Source of the DNA: Caballeronia sp. SEWSISQ10-4 2
Lineage (GTDB): Bacteria; Pseudomonadota; Gammaproteobacteria; Burkholderiales; Burkholderiaceae
DNA: 64,000 bases
Assembly: GCF_030464885.1 (NCBI RefSeq)
Contig: NZ_JALPRJ010000010.1
Coordinates: forward strand, 1 to 64,000
Direction: 5' to 3'
The position numbers and the translations under genes are program-made. Below are positions 18,446 to 26,533 of this stretch, piece by piece (the first letter of the stretch is position 1; every line of letters begins with the position of its first letter). The notes beneath the pieces are model-generated. The model searched no databases. It was given only the letters and a program-made list of their open reading frames with translations, and had not been told where the DNA came from.

Positions 18446-18914
18446 GGAGCGACCTCTGTCAAAGACTGAGATTGAAATAAGTGCGCGGCCACCTCTTCTG
18501 CGGGCGGACCGCTACGAGCGTCTGACGACGCTTTACCAGTAGCCAGTGGGCGCAAAAACCGGTGCCCCGACCATCATTCGTCCTCCGCGCCGGGAGTCGT
18601 CCGGGGAGTCGTCCCTCGGTACGGCTACCGCTGACAACGGCCTTGGGATGGGCCACGCGGACGGACGGCGGAATGAAAGCTGTGTCGGATATTAACCGGT
18701 CAGTGCTACTTGGGCTATCGTTGGACGGATGGTATTGTATATACATTCATGAACGAACGTAAAAGAGACGATCGTACGTGAACAAGAGCAGTGCGAGGGG
18801 AATCGTCTCGATGGGCCGGTGAGCGATGAACAAATGCATGACGTCGCTGCAGTGCAACGTAAGAAAGTGCGTAATTTACTGCGCTTGAGCAAGCAAGCTG
18901 GAACCCACAAAACA
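18446..18914. other. Divergent intergenic region, efflux operon / tetR regulator
   Basis: No gene is supported. The efflux promoter on the minus strand can be read as -35 TTTACG (18763-18758) and -10 TACAAT (18739-18734) with an 18-nt spacer. The operator at 18742-18761 lies inside it. The remaining ~290 nt between that promoter and bpeA (18446-18733) form a long GC-rich leader with no obvious gene. The regulator ATG at 18915 is preceded by an in-frame ATG at 18819, but the TetR fold begins just after 18915. Confidence 0.6.
18742..18761. promoter_or_regulatory. AcrR/BpeR-type operator in the efflux promoter
   Basis: TACATTCATGAACGAACGTA has TACATTC and GAACGTA arms that are inverted copies with one mismatch. 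It resembles the operator of AcrR/TtgR-type regulators (TACATACATT...AATGTATGTA style) and lies between the -35 and -10 of bpeA, where repressor binding would block RNA polymerase. Regulator identity is inferred from adjacency. Confidence 0.7.
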
Positions 18915-19562
18915 ATGGTCAGACGAACCAAGGAAGAAGCAGCGGAGACGCGCAACAGTATTCTCGATGCAGCCGAGCGGGTGTTTTTCGAGAAAGGCGT
19001 TTCACGCACCACACTGGCTGACATCGCGCTGGAAGCCGGCGTTACGCGCGGTGCAATCTACTGGCATTTTGCGAACAAGGGCGATTTGTTCACCGCCATG
19101 TTCGACCGCAGCCTGTTACCGCTTGATGAACTGATCGAAGCGACGCTCGACAGAAATGAGTCCGATCCGCTCGGCCGGATCCGCGACATTTTCATCTGGT
19201 GCATGCGCAATATCGCGCTCGACGACCAGCGCCGGCGCGTATTCGACATCCTGTTTCTGAAATGTGAGTTCGTGGAGGACATGGGGCCGGTGCGCGAACG
19301 GCATCAGACCAACATGCGCGAGGGAATTGAAAAGATCGAGCGCGGGCTGAGCAATGCCGTCGATAAAGGCCAGTTGCCGCCCACGCTCGATACGCGCCAT
19401 GCCACCACCATGCTGCACGCGCTATTTACCGGCATTCTCTACGATTCGCTGATGTTGCCTGAGAGCATCGACCTCAAGAACGACGCCGAGCGCCTGATCG
19501 ATTCCTGTCTCGACGTGATGCGCTATAGCCCCAAGATGCTGCTTCCCGGCGAATCAATCTAG
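18915..19562 (+). CDS. bpeR: TetR-family repressor of the efflux operon (AcrR/BpeR-like)
   Basis: 215 residues from ATG 18915 (MVRRTKEEAAETRNSILDAAERVF). The N-terminal helix-turn-helix (about residues 12-60, TTLADIALEAGVTRGAIYWHFANKGDLF) is a close AcrR-type TetR domain and the C-terminal half matches the AcrR ligand-binding domain. It most likely represses the divergent adaptor-pump-channel operon and is released by bound drug. The operator at 18742-18761 lies in the shared intergenic region. An upstream in-frame ATG (18819) would add 32 residues without family similarity. Confidence 0.88.
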   Translation: MVRRTKEEAAETRNSILDAAERVFFEKGVSRTTLADIALEAGVTRGAIYWHFANKGDLFTAMFDRSLLPLDELIEATLDRNESDPLGRIRDIFIWCMRNIALDDQRRRVFDILFLKCEFVEDMGPVRERHQTNMREGIEKIERGLSNAVDKGQLPPTLDTRHATTMLHALFTGILYDSLMLPESIDLKNDAERLIDSCLDVMRYSPKMLLPGESI

Positions 19563-19579
19563 ACAAAGTGTCCGCGGTG

Positions 19580-20341
19580 CTACCGCAGGCCGTAGTGCTG
19601 CGCGAGAAACAGAAACACGGCGACACAGCCGATCATCGCGGCCCACGCCCATGCGGGCAGGCTGTGCGGATGCGGATGGCGAGGCGTGTGACCGGGCAGC
19701 CGATGCCGCAACACCCCGCCGATAACATCGGCCGCCGCCGCTCGCGCTTTATGCGCCGCAGGCGTTCCGGGTCGGGCAAACGCCGCCGACATGGTGATAG
19801 GCCGCAAGAACACATGGCGCCGCGAGACGGCGGGTTCCGGCGCAAGCGCTGCGGGCTGGCCGTGTTTCGCGCGTACGACTTCACAGAATTCGGCGAAAAA
19901 ATCGTCGGCGACTTCACGCAGCGCGTTTTCGATCTGGCGTGTCGGCAAACCCGCTAGCGGACCCGAAAGCGTCGCCCACACGGTGTATTCGATCCACGTC
20001 GATAAACCGTTCGCGTCTGGAATCAGCGCCACGGCGATCTGGCCGCGCAACGATCCCACCCCTTCGCCACGCGCCTTGAAACTGAGGGTTTGCGCGTCGA
20101 CATCGCCGGCTGGATCGTCATGGCGCGGCAAGCGCGTGGCGCCTGCCACATGTGCCCTGATCATGTAGCGCGCCCGCAGCGCGCCGAGCGGCACCGTGAG
20201 CGTCAGCGTGTATTCGCCGCCGGCAAGACGCACCATGGATTCGCAGTTATCGAGACTCGCGCGCACCAGCGCTAGGTCCCCCAAGGCTTCGCGCACCTGG
20301 GCAGGTTCGAGCGGGATGCGTAAGGCATCGGCGACTTCCAT
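19580..20341 (-). CDS. CoxG-like SRPBCC protein with C-terminal membrane anchor
   Basis: 253 residues. The first ~150 residues match the CoxG (carbon monoxide dehydrogenase subunit G) SRPBCC fold, including the VREALGDLALVRASLDNCESM start and the GVGSLRGQIAVALIP segment. A Pro/Ala/His-rich linker leads to one C-terminal membrane helix (LPAWAWAAMIGCVAVFLFLA). CoxG anchors or helps mature molybdenum CO-dehydrogenase-like enzymes at the membrane. No cox/cut structural gene is present here, so its partner is unknown. It converges on the tetR gene with an 18-nt gap. Confidence 0.8.
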   Translation of the reverse strand: MEVADALRIPLEPAQVREALGDLALVRASLDNCESMVRLAGGEYTLTLTVPLGALRARYMIRAHVAGATRLPRHDDPAGDVDAQTLSFKARGEGVGSLRGQIAVALIPDANGLSTWIEYTVWATLSGPLAGLPTRQIENALREVADDFFAEFCEVVRAKHGQPAALAPEPAVSRRHVFLRPITMSAAFARPGTPAAHKARAAAADVIGGVLRHRLPGHTPRHPHPHSLPAWAWAAMIGCVAVFLFLAQHYGLR

Positions 20342-20429
20342 CAGACCCTCCCCTGCATAGCGCCCACTTTATTGATATTGATCTGGCGAGCCCGGTTTCG
20401 AGTCCGGCTCGCATCCGCCCATTCGCGTT

Positions 20430-20792
20430 TCAGGTACCGGCCGTCTCGTCGATACGATCCACCCGCGTCGGATGGAACGCGAAATAGTTCTTGATCTGCG
20501 CGACACGTTCCATCGGCTGCTCGTAGCTCCAGACCGCATCTTCGACCGGGCCGTCCTCAGTCAGCAGATGGTAGTACGTAGCGTCGCCTTTGTAAGGGCA
20601 ATATGAGGTATGCGTGGATTTGGCGAGGCGCGCCATGTTGACGTCGGTGCGAGGGAAATAATGCACCGGGTCGTGTCCCGATTCCGTCAGCGTCAGGGCC
20701 GCGTGCGTATCGGCGAAGGTCACGCCCTGATGAATCACGCGATGACGTCGCGTATTCAGCGAGATTTCGATGTGGTGCGTGTCGGTATTCAT
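20430..20792 (-). CDS. DUF427 family protein
   Basis: 120 residues from ATG 20792, with GGGAG about 8 nt upstream. It shows the DUF427 pattern: RVIHQGVTFADTHAALTLTES, then YFPRTDVNM, the conserved STHTSYCPYKGDATYYHL core, and W-YEQP near the C-terminus. The family is a small single-domain beta-tent fold of unknown biochemical role, often found as stand-alone genes. No signal peptide. A longer open frame upstream to 20930 lacks family similarity. It is separated from the upstream gene by a terminator at 20851-20882. Confidence 0.88.
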   Translation of the reverse strand: MNTDTHHIEISLNTRRHRVIHQGVTFADTHAALTLTESGHDPVHYFPRTDVNMARLAKSTHTSYCPYKGDATYYHLLTEDGPVEDAVWSYEQPMERVAQIKNYFAFHPTRVDRIDETAGT

Positions 20793-20850
20793 CGCGCGCT
20801 CCCGGTCCAAAAAACAAACGGCCGCCGCTGGATTGCAGCAACGGCATAAA

Positions 20851-20882
20851 AAAGCCACGGGTTTTCCGGGACCCGTGGCTTT
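20851..20882 (-). terminator. Intrinsic terminator of the small secreted-protein gene
   Basis: AAAGCCACGGGT (20851-20862) and ACCCGTGGCTTT (20871-20882) form a 12-bp stem with an 8-nt loop. On the minus strand the stem is followed by a run of six T, so it terminates the gene ending at 21033. Confidence 0.88.
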
Positions 20883-21032
20883 CATTATGAGACAACTTCG
20901 GGGTGCTTGTGCAAGCGCCGCGAATCGCATTGGCGCCTACGCCACACTTACAGCCGAGCCGCAGGCCTTTGTTTCATATGCGGTTTTGCGTACGGTGGCC
21001 TGCAGCGGCTCGTGATGGATCTTCAGGTTGGC

Positions 21033-21569
21033 TTACTGAATGGACCAGTGGAAATCGGCCTTCGCCTTGCCGTTTCCTGCCACCGTCACCGTCTGCTTCT
21101 TTTCCGAATCCTTGTATCGCGCGTACACCGTGTAGCGGCCTGGCGGCAGCTTCACCAGCATGTACGGACCCATGGCGTCGGTTTTGAGCACCTCGGCGTT
21201 CTTTTCATCCGCAATACGCACGTGGACATCGGCGAGATAGTCGGCAGTCGGCCCCGTAAAGCGCAACGACAGCGGCCAGTGCGCCTGCTCGCGAATCAAC
21301 GCGTGTGATTCGTCCAGCCCCACCCCGCCGGACGTGAACGACACAGCGCCCTGCGTCTGGACTTGCGGCAGGCCTCCGCCGTTCGTATTGCCAGCGCTGC
21401 TCATGTCGCTCGTTTCCGCGCTCGAGGCCTGGGCGAACGCGCCGCCTGCCATCCCGAACGTCATCACGGCAGCGAGCATCGCGACCGAAGCCTTCGCAGC
21501 GGCAGGCCGGGTGCGTTTAGTAAATACGTGGGTGTTTGCTTCAGTCGCTGCATTAGTCGTCTTGGTCAT
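21033..21569 (-). CDS. Small secreted protein with a carboxypeptidase-regulatory-like domain
   Basis: 178 residues from ATG 21569, chosen because AAGGAG lies 9 nt upstream; another ATG at 21605 lacks a good site. An N-terminal signal peptide with a longish basic region ends near AGGAFA/QA (about residue 48). The mature part has a Ser/Gly-rich segment, then a beta-sandwich-like region ending PYMLVKLPPGRYTVYARYKDSEKKQTVTV, which is characteristic of the carboxypeptidase regulatory fold. It is probably periplasmic. It lies downstream of the Do-protease gene on the same strand with a 230-nt gap. Function is not known. Confidence 0.75.
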   Translation of the reverse strand: MTKTTNAATEANTHVFTKRTRPAAAKASVAMLAAVMTFGMAGGAFAQASSAETSDMSSAGNTNGGGLPQVQTQGAVSFTSGGVGLDESHALIREQAHWPLSLRFTGPTADYLADVHVRIADEKNAEVLKTDAMGPYMLVKLPPGRYTVYARYKDSEKKQTVTVAGNGKAKADFHWSIQ

Positions 21570-21800
21570 CGTGTTCAGCTCCTTATGGACTTCAGACGCC
21601 TTCATCGGCGTTCCGCTTGCCTCGGCGCCGTCCCGCGAGTGATGTTTCGGACAGCCGGCCGAAGCGGCTCGGGAAAGAAACAAGCAGCACAGTTCGTGCC
21701 TGCATCCCACCCTATTTATTCAGGGCGGCGCCGTTGCCTTGCCGTCAGCCGCGCCGGCAAGCCGCCCTGTTCCCGTGCGGGCAAAGAAATTGGCTGAAAA

Positions 21801-23327
21801 TCAGCCGAGATCCACCGGCACGAAGATCTGCGCATCGTCGCGCTGGATCAGCAACGCGATGCTGTCGCCCGCGTGAGCCACCATCGTCTTCAATTGCTGC
21901 ACGTTCGTGACCGGCTGACCATTGACCGCCAGGATCACGTCGCCAGCCTGGATGCCCGCGCTTTCCGCCGCGCCGCTCGCTTGCTGCACGAGCAAACCGC
22001 GTGACAGCGACGCGCTCTGCCTCTCTTCAGGCGTCAGCGGCCGGACCGCGACACCCAACCGCGCATCTTGCGACGCAGAATCGCCCTTGTCGGCGTTATC
22101 GCCCGCGCTTGCAGTCTTGGCATCGGACAGCGCACCGACGGTCACACTCAGGTCCTTCGTGCTCTTGTCGCGCCAGACCTGCACTTTCGCCGTGGTGCCC
22201 GGCGCGAGACCCGCCACCTGCGACGGCAACGCGTTCGAGTCCGCTACCGGCTGGCCGTTGAGCGAGAGGATCACGTCGCCGGGCTGGAGGCCAGCCTTCG
22301 CCGCCGGACCGCCCGCTTCGATCGAACTCACCAGCGCACCGTTCGGGCTTTGCAGGCCGAACGACTTCGCGAGCGTCTGGTCCATGCCCTGCACGGTCAC
22401 GCCAAGACGGCCGCGATCCACATGCCCGGTCTTCACCAGCGCATCCTTCACCTTGATTGCCTCATTGATCGGGATAGCGAACGAAAGTCCCTGGAAGCCG
22501 CCGGTCTGTGAATAGATCATCGAGTTGATGCCGATCACTTCGCCTTGCAGATTGAAGAGCGGGCCGCCCGAGTTACCCGGGTTCACCGGCACGTCGGTCT
22601 GAATAAACGGCGTGTAATTCTCGTTAGGCAGCGAGCGCGATTTCGCGCTGATGATGCCGGACGTCACGGTGTTGTCGAAACCGTAAGGCGAGCCGATAGC
22701 CACCACCCACTGGCCGACCTTGCTGCCGTTAGGATCGCCGATCTTCACGACAGGCAGGTTCTTTGCATCGATCTTCAGCACTGCGACATCCGATTGCTTG
22801 TCCGCGCCGACCACCTTCGCGCGGTATTCGCGCTTGTCGGTGGTCTTGACCGTGACGACGTTCGCGCCGTCCACCACATGCGCGTTGGTCAGGATGTAGC
22901 CGTCGCTGCTCACGATAAAGCCCGAACCGAGGCTTTCGCTGGGGGTATCGGCGGCATTCTGGCCGTTGCCGTCACCGCCCATGCCCGGTACACCGTTACC
23001 GTAAAAATGCTTGAAGAACTGATAGAACGGATCGCTCGGATCGATCGGCAATTGCGGATTGCCCCCGTTCAGGCCATTGCGGCGCGACGCGGTCTTCACC
23101 ACGTGTTTCGCGCTGATGTTGACCACCGCCGGGCCGTAGGTTTCGACCAGGCCGGAGAAATCCGGAATGCCGGTCTTCGCAGCGGCTTCGGCCGGCATCA
23201 TCGCGGCTTGCGCCGGTGCGATGACCTGCGGTGCCGGCACGTTCCTGTTACCAGCCACGTAACCCGCCGACAAGGCGACAACAACGGCCGCCGCAATCGC
23301 GCTGCGGGAAATGATCTTCGCTTTCAT
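21801..23327 (-). CDS. mucD: Periplasmic Do-family serine protease (DegP/MucD)
   Basis: 508 residues. An N-terminal hydrophobic segment (residues 9-25) acts as signal or anchor. The trypsin-like domain has the full triad: His150 (NAHVVDG), Asp180 (SDVAVLK) and Ser253 (GNSGGP). Two PDZ domains follow (about 285-375 and 410-505). It degrades or refolds damaged envelope proteins. The gene lies 79 nt downstream of the sensor kinase on the same strand and has its own PmrA/QseB-type box at 23381-23397, so it is probably a target of that two-component system. A Gly/Asn/Pro-rich loop (82-130) is typical of DegP LA loops. Confidence 0.93.
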   Translation of the reverse strand: MKAKIISRSAIAAAVVVALSAGYVAGNRNVPAPQVIAPAQAAMMPAEAAAKTGIPDFSGLVETYGPAVVNISAKHVVKTASRRNGLNGGNPQLPIDPSDPFYQFFKHFYGNGVPGMGGDGNGQNAADTPSESLGSGFIVSSDGYILTNAHVVDGANVVTVKTTDKREYRAKVVGADKQSDVAVLKIDAKNLPVVKIGDPNGSKVGQWVVAIGSPYGFDNTVTSGIISAKSRSLPNENYTPFIQTDVPVNPGNSGGPLFNLQGEVIGINSMIYSQTGGFQGLSFAIPINEAIKVKDALVKTGHVDRGRLGVTVQGMDQTLAKSFGLQSPNGALVSSIEAGGPAAKAGLQPGDVILSLNGQPVADSNALPSQVAGLAPGTTAKVQVWRDKSTKDLSVTVGALSDAKTASAGDNADKGDSASQDARLGVAVRPLTPEERQSASLSRGLLVQQASGAAESAGIQAGDVILAVNGQPVTNVQQLKTMVAHAGDSIALLIQRDDAQIFVPVDLG

Positions 23328-23380
23328 CGTGAGCTCCTCGGGGATGCGCTTCAGAATGAAACGAAGCGTACGAGGCGCCG

Positions 23381-23397
23381 CTTAAAAGGTACTTAAA
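23381..23397 (-). promoter_or_regulatory. PmrA/QseB-type response-regulator box upstream of mucD
   Basis: On the minus strand this reads TTTAAG-TACCT-TTTAAG, an exact YTTAAK-N5-YTTAAK tandem half-site as bound by PmrA/BasR-class OmpR regulators. It lies 54 nt upstream of the mucD start. The same pattern and orientation occur upstream of the response-regulator gene. Confidence 0.75.
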
Positions 23398-23406
23398 GCG
23401 GGGGCT

Positions 23407-24717
23407 TTAAGCCGATTTAAATTGAATCGAGACCAGCAAACCGCCGCTTTTCGATTCGGCGAGCGACACCGTTGCGCCATTCTGGGCGGCGATCCGGCGC
23501 ACGATGGCAAGACCCAGGCCGCTCCCCGCCACGTCCGTGCGCACCCGGTTCGCCGTCGCTCCCACGCGATAAAACCGGTCGAACACGCGCTCGCGTTCCT
23601 CGGCGGGAATGCCCGGGCCGTTATCGGCGATTTCCACTATCGGGCTGCCGTCTTGCACGCGCAGGCAGACATCGACACGGCCACCGCCTGGCGTGTATTT
23701 CGTGGCGTTATCGATGAGATTGTTGAACATCACGCGCAACGCGTTGGCATCGCCGGAAATGGTCGCCAGCTCGTTCGCCTCGATGCCCAGGTCTACACAG
23801 CGCTGTTGCGCCACCAGCACGGAGGCGCCAACGCATTCGTCCAGCAGCGCATGCAGGTCCACGGGAGTGGTCGTGCTCTTGCCGTCGGGCTCCGAGCGGG
23901 CAAGCGCAAGCAGTTGTTCAGCGAGGCGCGTGGCGCGCGTGATGCCCGCTTGCAGGTCGTCGAGCGCTTCCTTGCGCGATTCGTCGTCCTTCGCGCGCGC
24001 CACCAGTTGCGCCTGGATCTGCACGGCGGCGAGCGGCGTGCGCAGTTCGTGGGCGGCATCGGCGACGAAGGCCTTTTGGGTATCGAGCGCGGTCGCGAGG
24101 CGGGCGAGCAGCGCGTTCAAGGCGCGCACGACGGGTACGACTTCTTCCGGCAAGCGGTTGTCGGGTAAAGGCTCAAGCGCTTCTGGATGACGCGTGTCGA
24201 GCGCACGCGTGACGCGTTGCAGCGGCATCAAACCCCGTCCGACGATGATCCATATCGCCATGCCGAGCAGCGGCAACAGCACCACGAGCGGCCACAAGGT
24301 TCGCCACGCGACGCCCGCTGCGAGGCGGTTGCGGATGGACAGCGGCTGGGCCAGCTGGACGACGTTGTCGCCGACGATCGCGCTGTAGACGCGCCATACG
24401 CCGCGCGGTGTGGCTTCGGTGGAAAAGCCCAGCTCCGCGTGCGGCGCGAGCGGCACGCGCGGGTGCGAGTAGTACATGAGCACGCCGTTGCGGTTCCATA
24501 TCTGGATCACGACGCCTTCGTCGCTGTCACTGCGCGATTGCAGCACCGACGAAAACGGCTCCGATGGCAGCGCGGCCGCGATCTGTTCCAGTTGGTAATC
24601 GAAGAGTTCGTTCGCTTCGGCCAGCGCCTGACGGTAGATCAGCCAGCCCGCAAACCCCACGCCGACGATCACCAGTGCCAGCAGCCAGACCAGCAGTTGG
24701 CGGCGAATGGAATGCAT
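23407..24717 (-). CDS. Two-component sensor histidine kinase (QseC/PmrB-like)
   Basis: 436 residues. Two membrane helices (about 9-27 and 141-160) flank a ~110-residue periplasmic sensor region; a HAMP linker leads to the dimerisation domain with phospho-acceptor His223 in AAHELRTPLA. The ATPase domain has the N box (NALRVMFNNLIDNATKYTP), DNGPGIP and a GSGLGLAI G2 box. It should sense an envelope or cation signal and phosphorylate the response regulator. Its ATG overlaps the regulator stop codon (ATGA), so the pair is co-translated. The signal cannot be read from sequence; a QseC- or PmrB-like role is inferred from the regulator type. Confidence 0.92.
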   Translation of the reverse strand: MHSIRRQLLVWLLALVIVGVGFAGWLIYRQALAEANELFDYQLEQIAAALPSEPFSSVLQSRSDSDEGVVIQIWNRNGVLMYYSHPRVPLAPHAELGFSTEATPRGVWRVYSAIVGDNVVQLAQPLSIRNRLAAGVAWRTLWPLVVLLPLLGMAIWIIVGRGLMPLQRVTRALDTRHPEALEPLPDNRLPEEVVPVVRALNALLARLATALDTQKAFVADAAHELRTPLAAVQIQAQLVARAKDDESRKEALDDLQAGITRATRLAEQLLALARSEPDGKSTTTPVDLHALLDECVGASVLVAQQRCVDLGIEANELATISGDANALRVMFNNLIDNATKYTPGGGRVDVCLRVQDGSPIVEIADNGPGIPAEERERVFDRFYRVGATANRVRTDVAGSGLGLAIVRRIAAQNGATVSLAESKSGGLLVSIQFKSA

Positions 24718-25379
24718 CAGGCTTCCTTCGACACCATATAACCCAGGCCACGGACGTTGCGGATAAGGTCGGGCCCGAGCTTTTTGCGCAGCGAATGGAT
24801 GTAGACCTCGACCGTGTTACTGCCGATTTCCTCACCCCATCCATAGATTTTTTCTTCGAGCTGACTCTTCGATAAAACCGCGCCCGGGCGAGCCATCAGG
24901 GCTTCGAGCAGCGCGAATTCGCGGGCTGAAAGAGCGACTGCGTTGCCGTCCAGTGTGACCTGGTGGCCCACGGGGTCGAGCGTCAGCGCGCCGTGGCGGA
25001 TCAAGGAGTCTCCGCGGCCGGCATGGCGGCGGATCAACGCTCGCATACGCGCGCCCAGTTCGTCGAGATCGAAAGGTTTGACGAGGTAGTCGTCAGCGCC
25101 GGCATCCAGGCCTTTTACGCGGTCTGCAATGGCGTCTCGGGCCGTGACTATCAGCACGGGTAGCGCGTTGCCCTTTGCTCTCAAGCTCTTGAGGACGTCG
25201 AGCCCGTCGCGTTTCGGCAGGCCCAGGTCCAGCAGCATGAGGTCGTAAGGTTCGCCGCCCACCGCGGTCAAGGCCGTTTCACCGTCCTGCACCCAGTCCA
25301 CTGCGAACCCGTCGCTGCGCAACGCCTTGCGGACGCCTTCCGCAATCATTCTGTCATCTTCTACCAGTAGGATTCGCAT
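24717..25379 (-). CDS. OmpR-family response regulator (QseB/PmrA-like)
   Basis: 220 residues. Receiver domain with acidic pocket ED-D (residues 7-9), phospho-acceptor Asp51 (LMLLDLGLP) and the conserved Lys in LVKPF near 101; a winged-helix DNA-binding domain follows (about 125-218), ending VRGLGYMVSKEA. The sequence style (REFALLEAL, YGWGEEIGSNTVEVYIHSLRKKLG) is that of QseB/PmrA. A tandem CTTAAG/TTTAAG box at 25451-25467 lies 72 nt upstream, consistent with autoregulation. It heads a minus-strand cluster with the kinase and Do protease. Confidence 0.93.
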   Translation of the reverse strand: MRILLVEDDRMIAEGVRKALRSDGFAVDWVQDGETALTAVGGEPYDLMLLDLGLPKRDGLDVLKSLRAKGNALPVLIVTARDAIADRVKGLDAGADDYLVKPFDLDELGARMRALIRRHAGRGDSLIRHGALTLDPVGHQVTLDGNAVALSAREFALLEALMARPGAVLSKSQLEEKIYGWGEEIGSNTVEVYIHSLRKKLGPDLIRNVRGLGYMVSKEA

Positions 25380-25450
25380 CGATTTGGGTCACGGCTTTTC
25401 TCGGCTTTGCAGCCCGGATGCTTATTCTAGCCGGGTAGACTGAGGCGGGG

Positions 25451-25467
25451 CTTAAAGGGGACTTAAG
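25451..25467 (-). promoter_or_regulatory. PmrA/QseB-type box upstream of the response-regulator gene
   Basis: The minus strand reads CTTAAG-TCCCC-TTTAAG, again matching YTTAAK-N5-YTTAAK exactly. It has the same spacing and orientation as the copy before mucD, suggesting that the regulator activates its own operon. Confidence 0.75.
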
Positions 25468-25500
25468 ACGCGGGACGGCGGCTTCCCCTCAATGCACCTG

Positions 25501-26523
25501 CTAACGCCCGCTGCTGAACCCATCGAAGAATGATTGCGCGTTCACTTCCAGCGTATCGATGTGATACCCGCCTTCCTGCACGATTAGCGTCGGCAATTTC
25601 ATCGCGCCGATCTTTCGGCCCAGCTTGCCGAAACCTTCGGTGCTCACCGCGACCATCGACTGCGGATCGTCCTTGTAGATGTCAAAGCCGAGCGCCAGGA
25701 CCAAGGCATCCGGTTGAAAGCGATCAAGCACGCGCGCGGCGGCATCGAGTCGATCGAAAAACACGTCCTCCGATGAACCATGCGGCATCGGCAAATTTAC
25801 GTTATAGCCCTCGCCGGCGGCCGCTCCATGCTCGTCATCGAATCCGGCAACAACGGGATAGAAGTTCGTCGGGTCGCCGTGAATCGATACATACAAAACA
25901 TCGCTGCGGTCGTAGAAGATTTCCTGCACGCCCTGGCCGTGATGCATGTCGGTATCGAGGATGGCTACACGGCCGTACTTCTCTCGTAACGCCTGCGCCG
26001 CGATAGCCGCATTGTTCAAGTAGCAGAAACCACCCGCCGCTTCAGCCCGCGCATGATGGCCCGGCGGCCGGCACAGCGCGTACGCCTCACGCTCGCCTCC
26101 GATGATCGCGCTCGCGCCCGCGAGCGCGCTTTGCGCCGACCAGTAGGCGGATTCGTAAGTGTCGGGGCCGACCGGGCAACTGCCATCGGCAAGATAACGC
26201 GCTGCCTGCCCAAGCACGCCACGCAGCGGGTTGTTCTCGCGGATGTACACGTTCGACATCACTTCGTCGCCCCAATCGGCCGGCACTTTCTTCCACTCGC
26301 GATGCGCTTCCTCAAGGAAGCGCAAGTAGTTCATGCCGTGGACCGCGGCGAGCGGCGCAGCGCCAAAGTCGGCAGGTTCGCGCACATCGAAACCCATTGC
26401 CTTCGATGCCTCGACCAGCCGCAACGCGCGCTCCGGAATCTCCTGCGGCGTGCGCATCTGGCCACGCGAAAGATAGGTGCGCGGATGATGTTTCAGCTGC
26501 GCAGGATGGAAGTAAGTCAGCAT
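25501..26523 (-). CDS. aphA: Acetylpolyamine amidohydrolase / histone-deacetylase family protein
   Basis: 340 residues, the size of bacterial acetylpolyamine amidohydrolases. Zinc ligands fit Asp192 and His194 (DTDMHHGQG) and Asp281 (ALGFDIYKDDP); the tandem catalytic histidines are H156-H157 (RPPGHHA). The loop with E/D residues around 83-125 resembles the insert that narrows the active site and favours polyamine substrates. It should remove acetyl groups from acetylated polyamines or related small amides in the cytosol. It is the last gene of a compact operon with an N-carbamoyl amidohydrolase (10-nt gap) and an MFS transporter. Confidence 0.87.
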   Translation of the reverse strand: MLTYFHPAQLKHHPRTYLSRGQMRTPQEIPERALRLVEASKAMGFDVREPADFGAAPLAAVHGMNYLRFLEEAHREWKKVPADWGDEVMSNVYIRENNPLRGVLGQAARYLADGSCPVGPDTYESAYWSAQSALAGASAIIGGEREAYALCRPPGHHARAEAAGGFCYLNNAAIAAQALREKYGRVAILDTDMHHGQGVQEIFYDRSDVLYVSIHGDPTNFYPVVAGFDDEHGAAAGEGYNVNLPMPHGSSEDVFFDRLDAAARVLDRFQPDALVLALGFDIYKDDPQSMVAVSTEGFGKLGRKIGAMKLPTLIVQEGGYHIDTLEVNAQSFFDGFSSGR

Positions 26524-26533
26524 TGTCGGGTCC

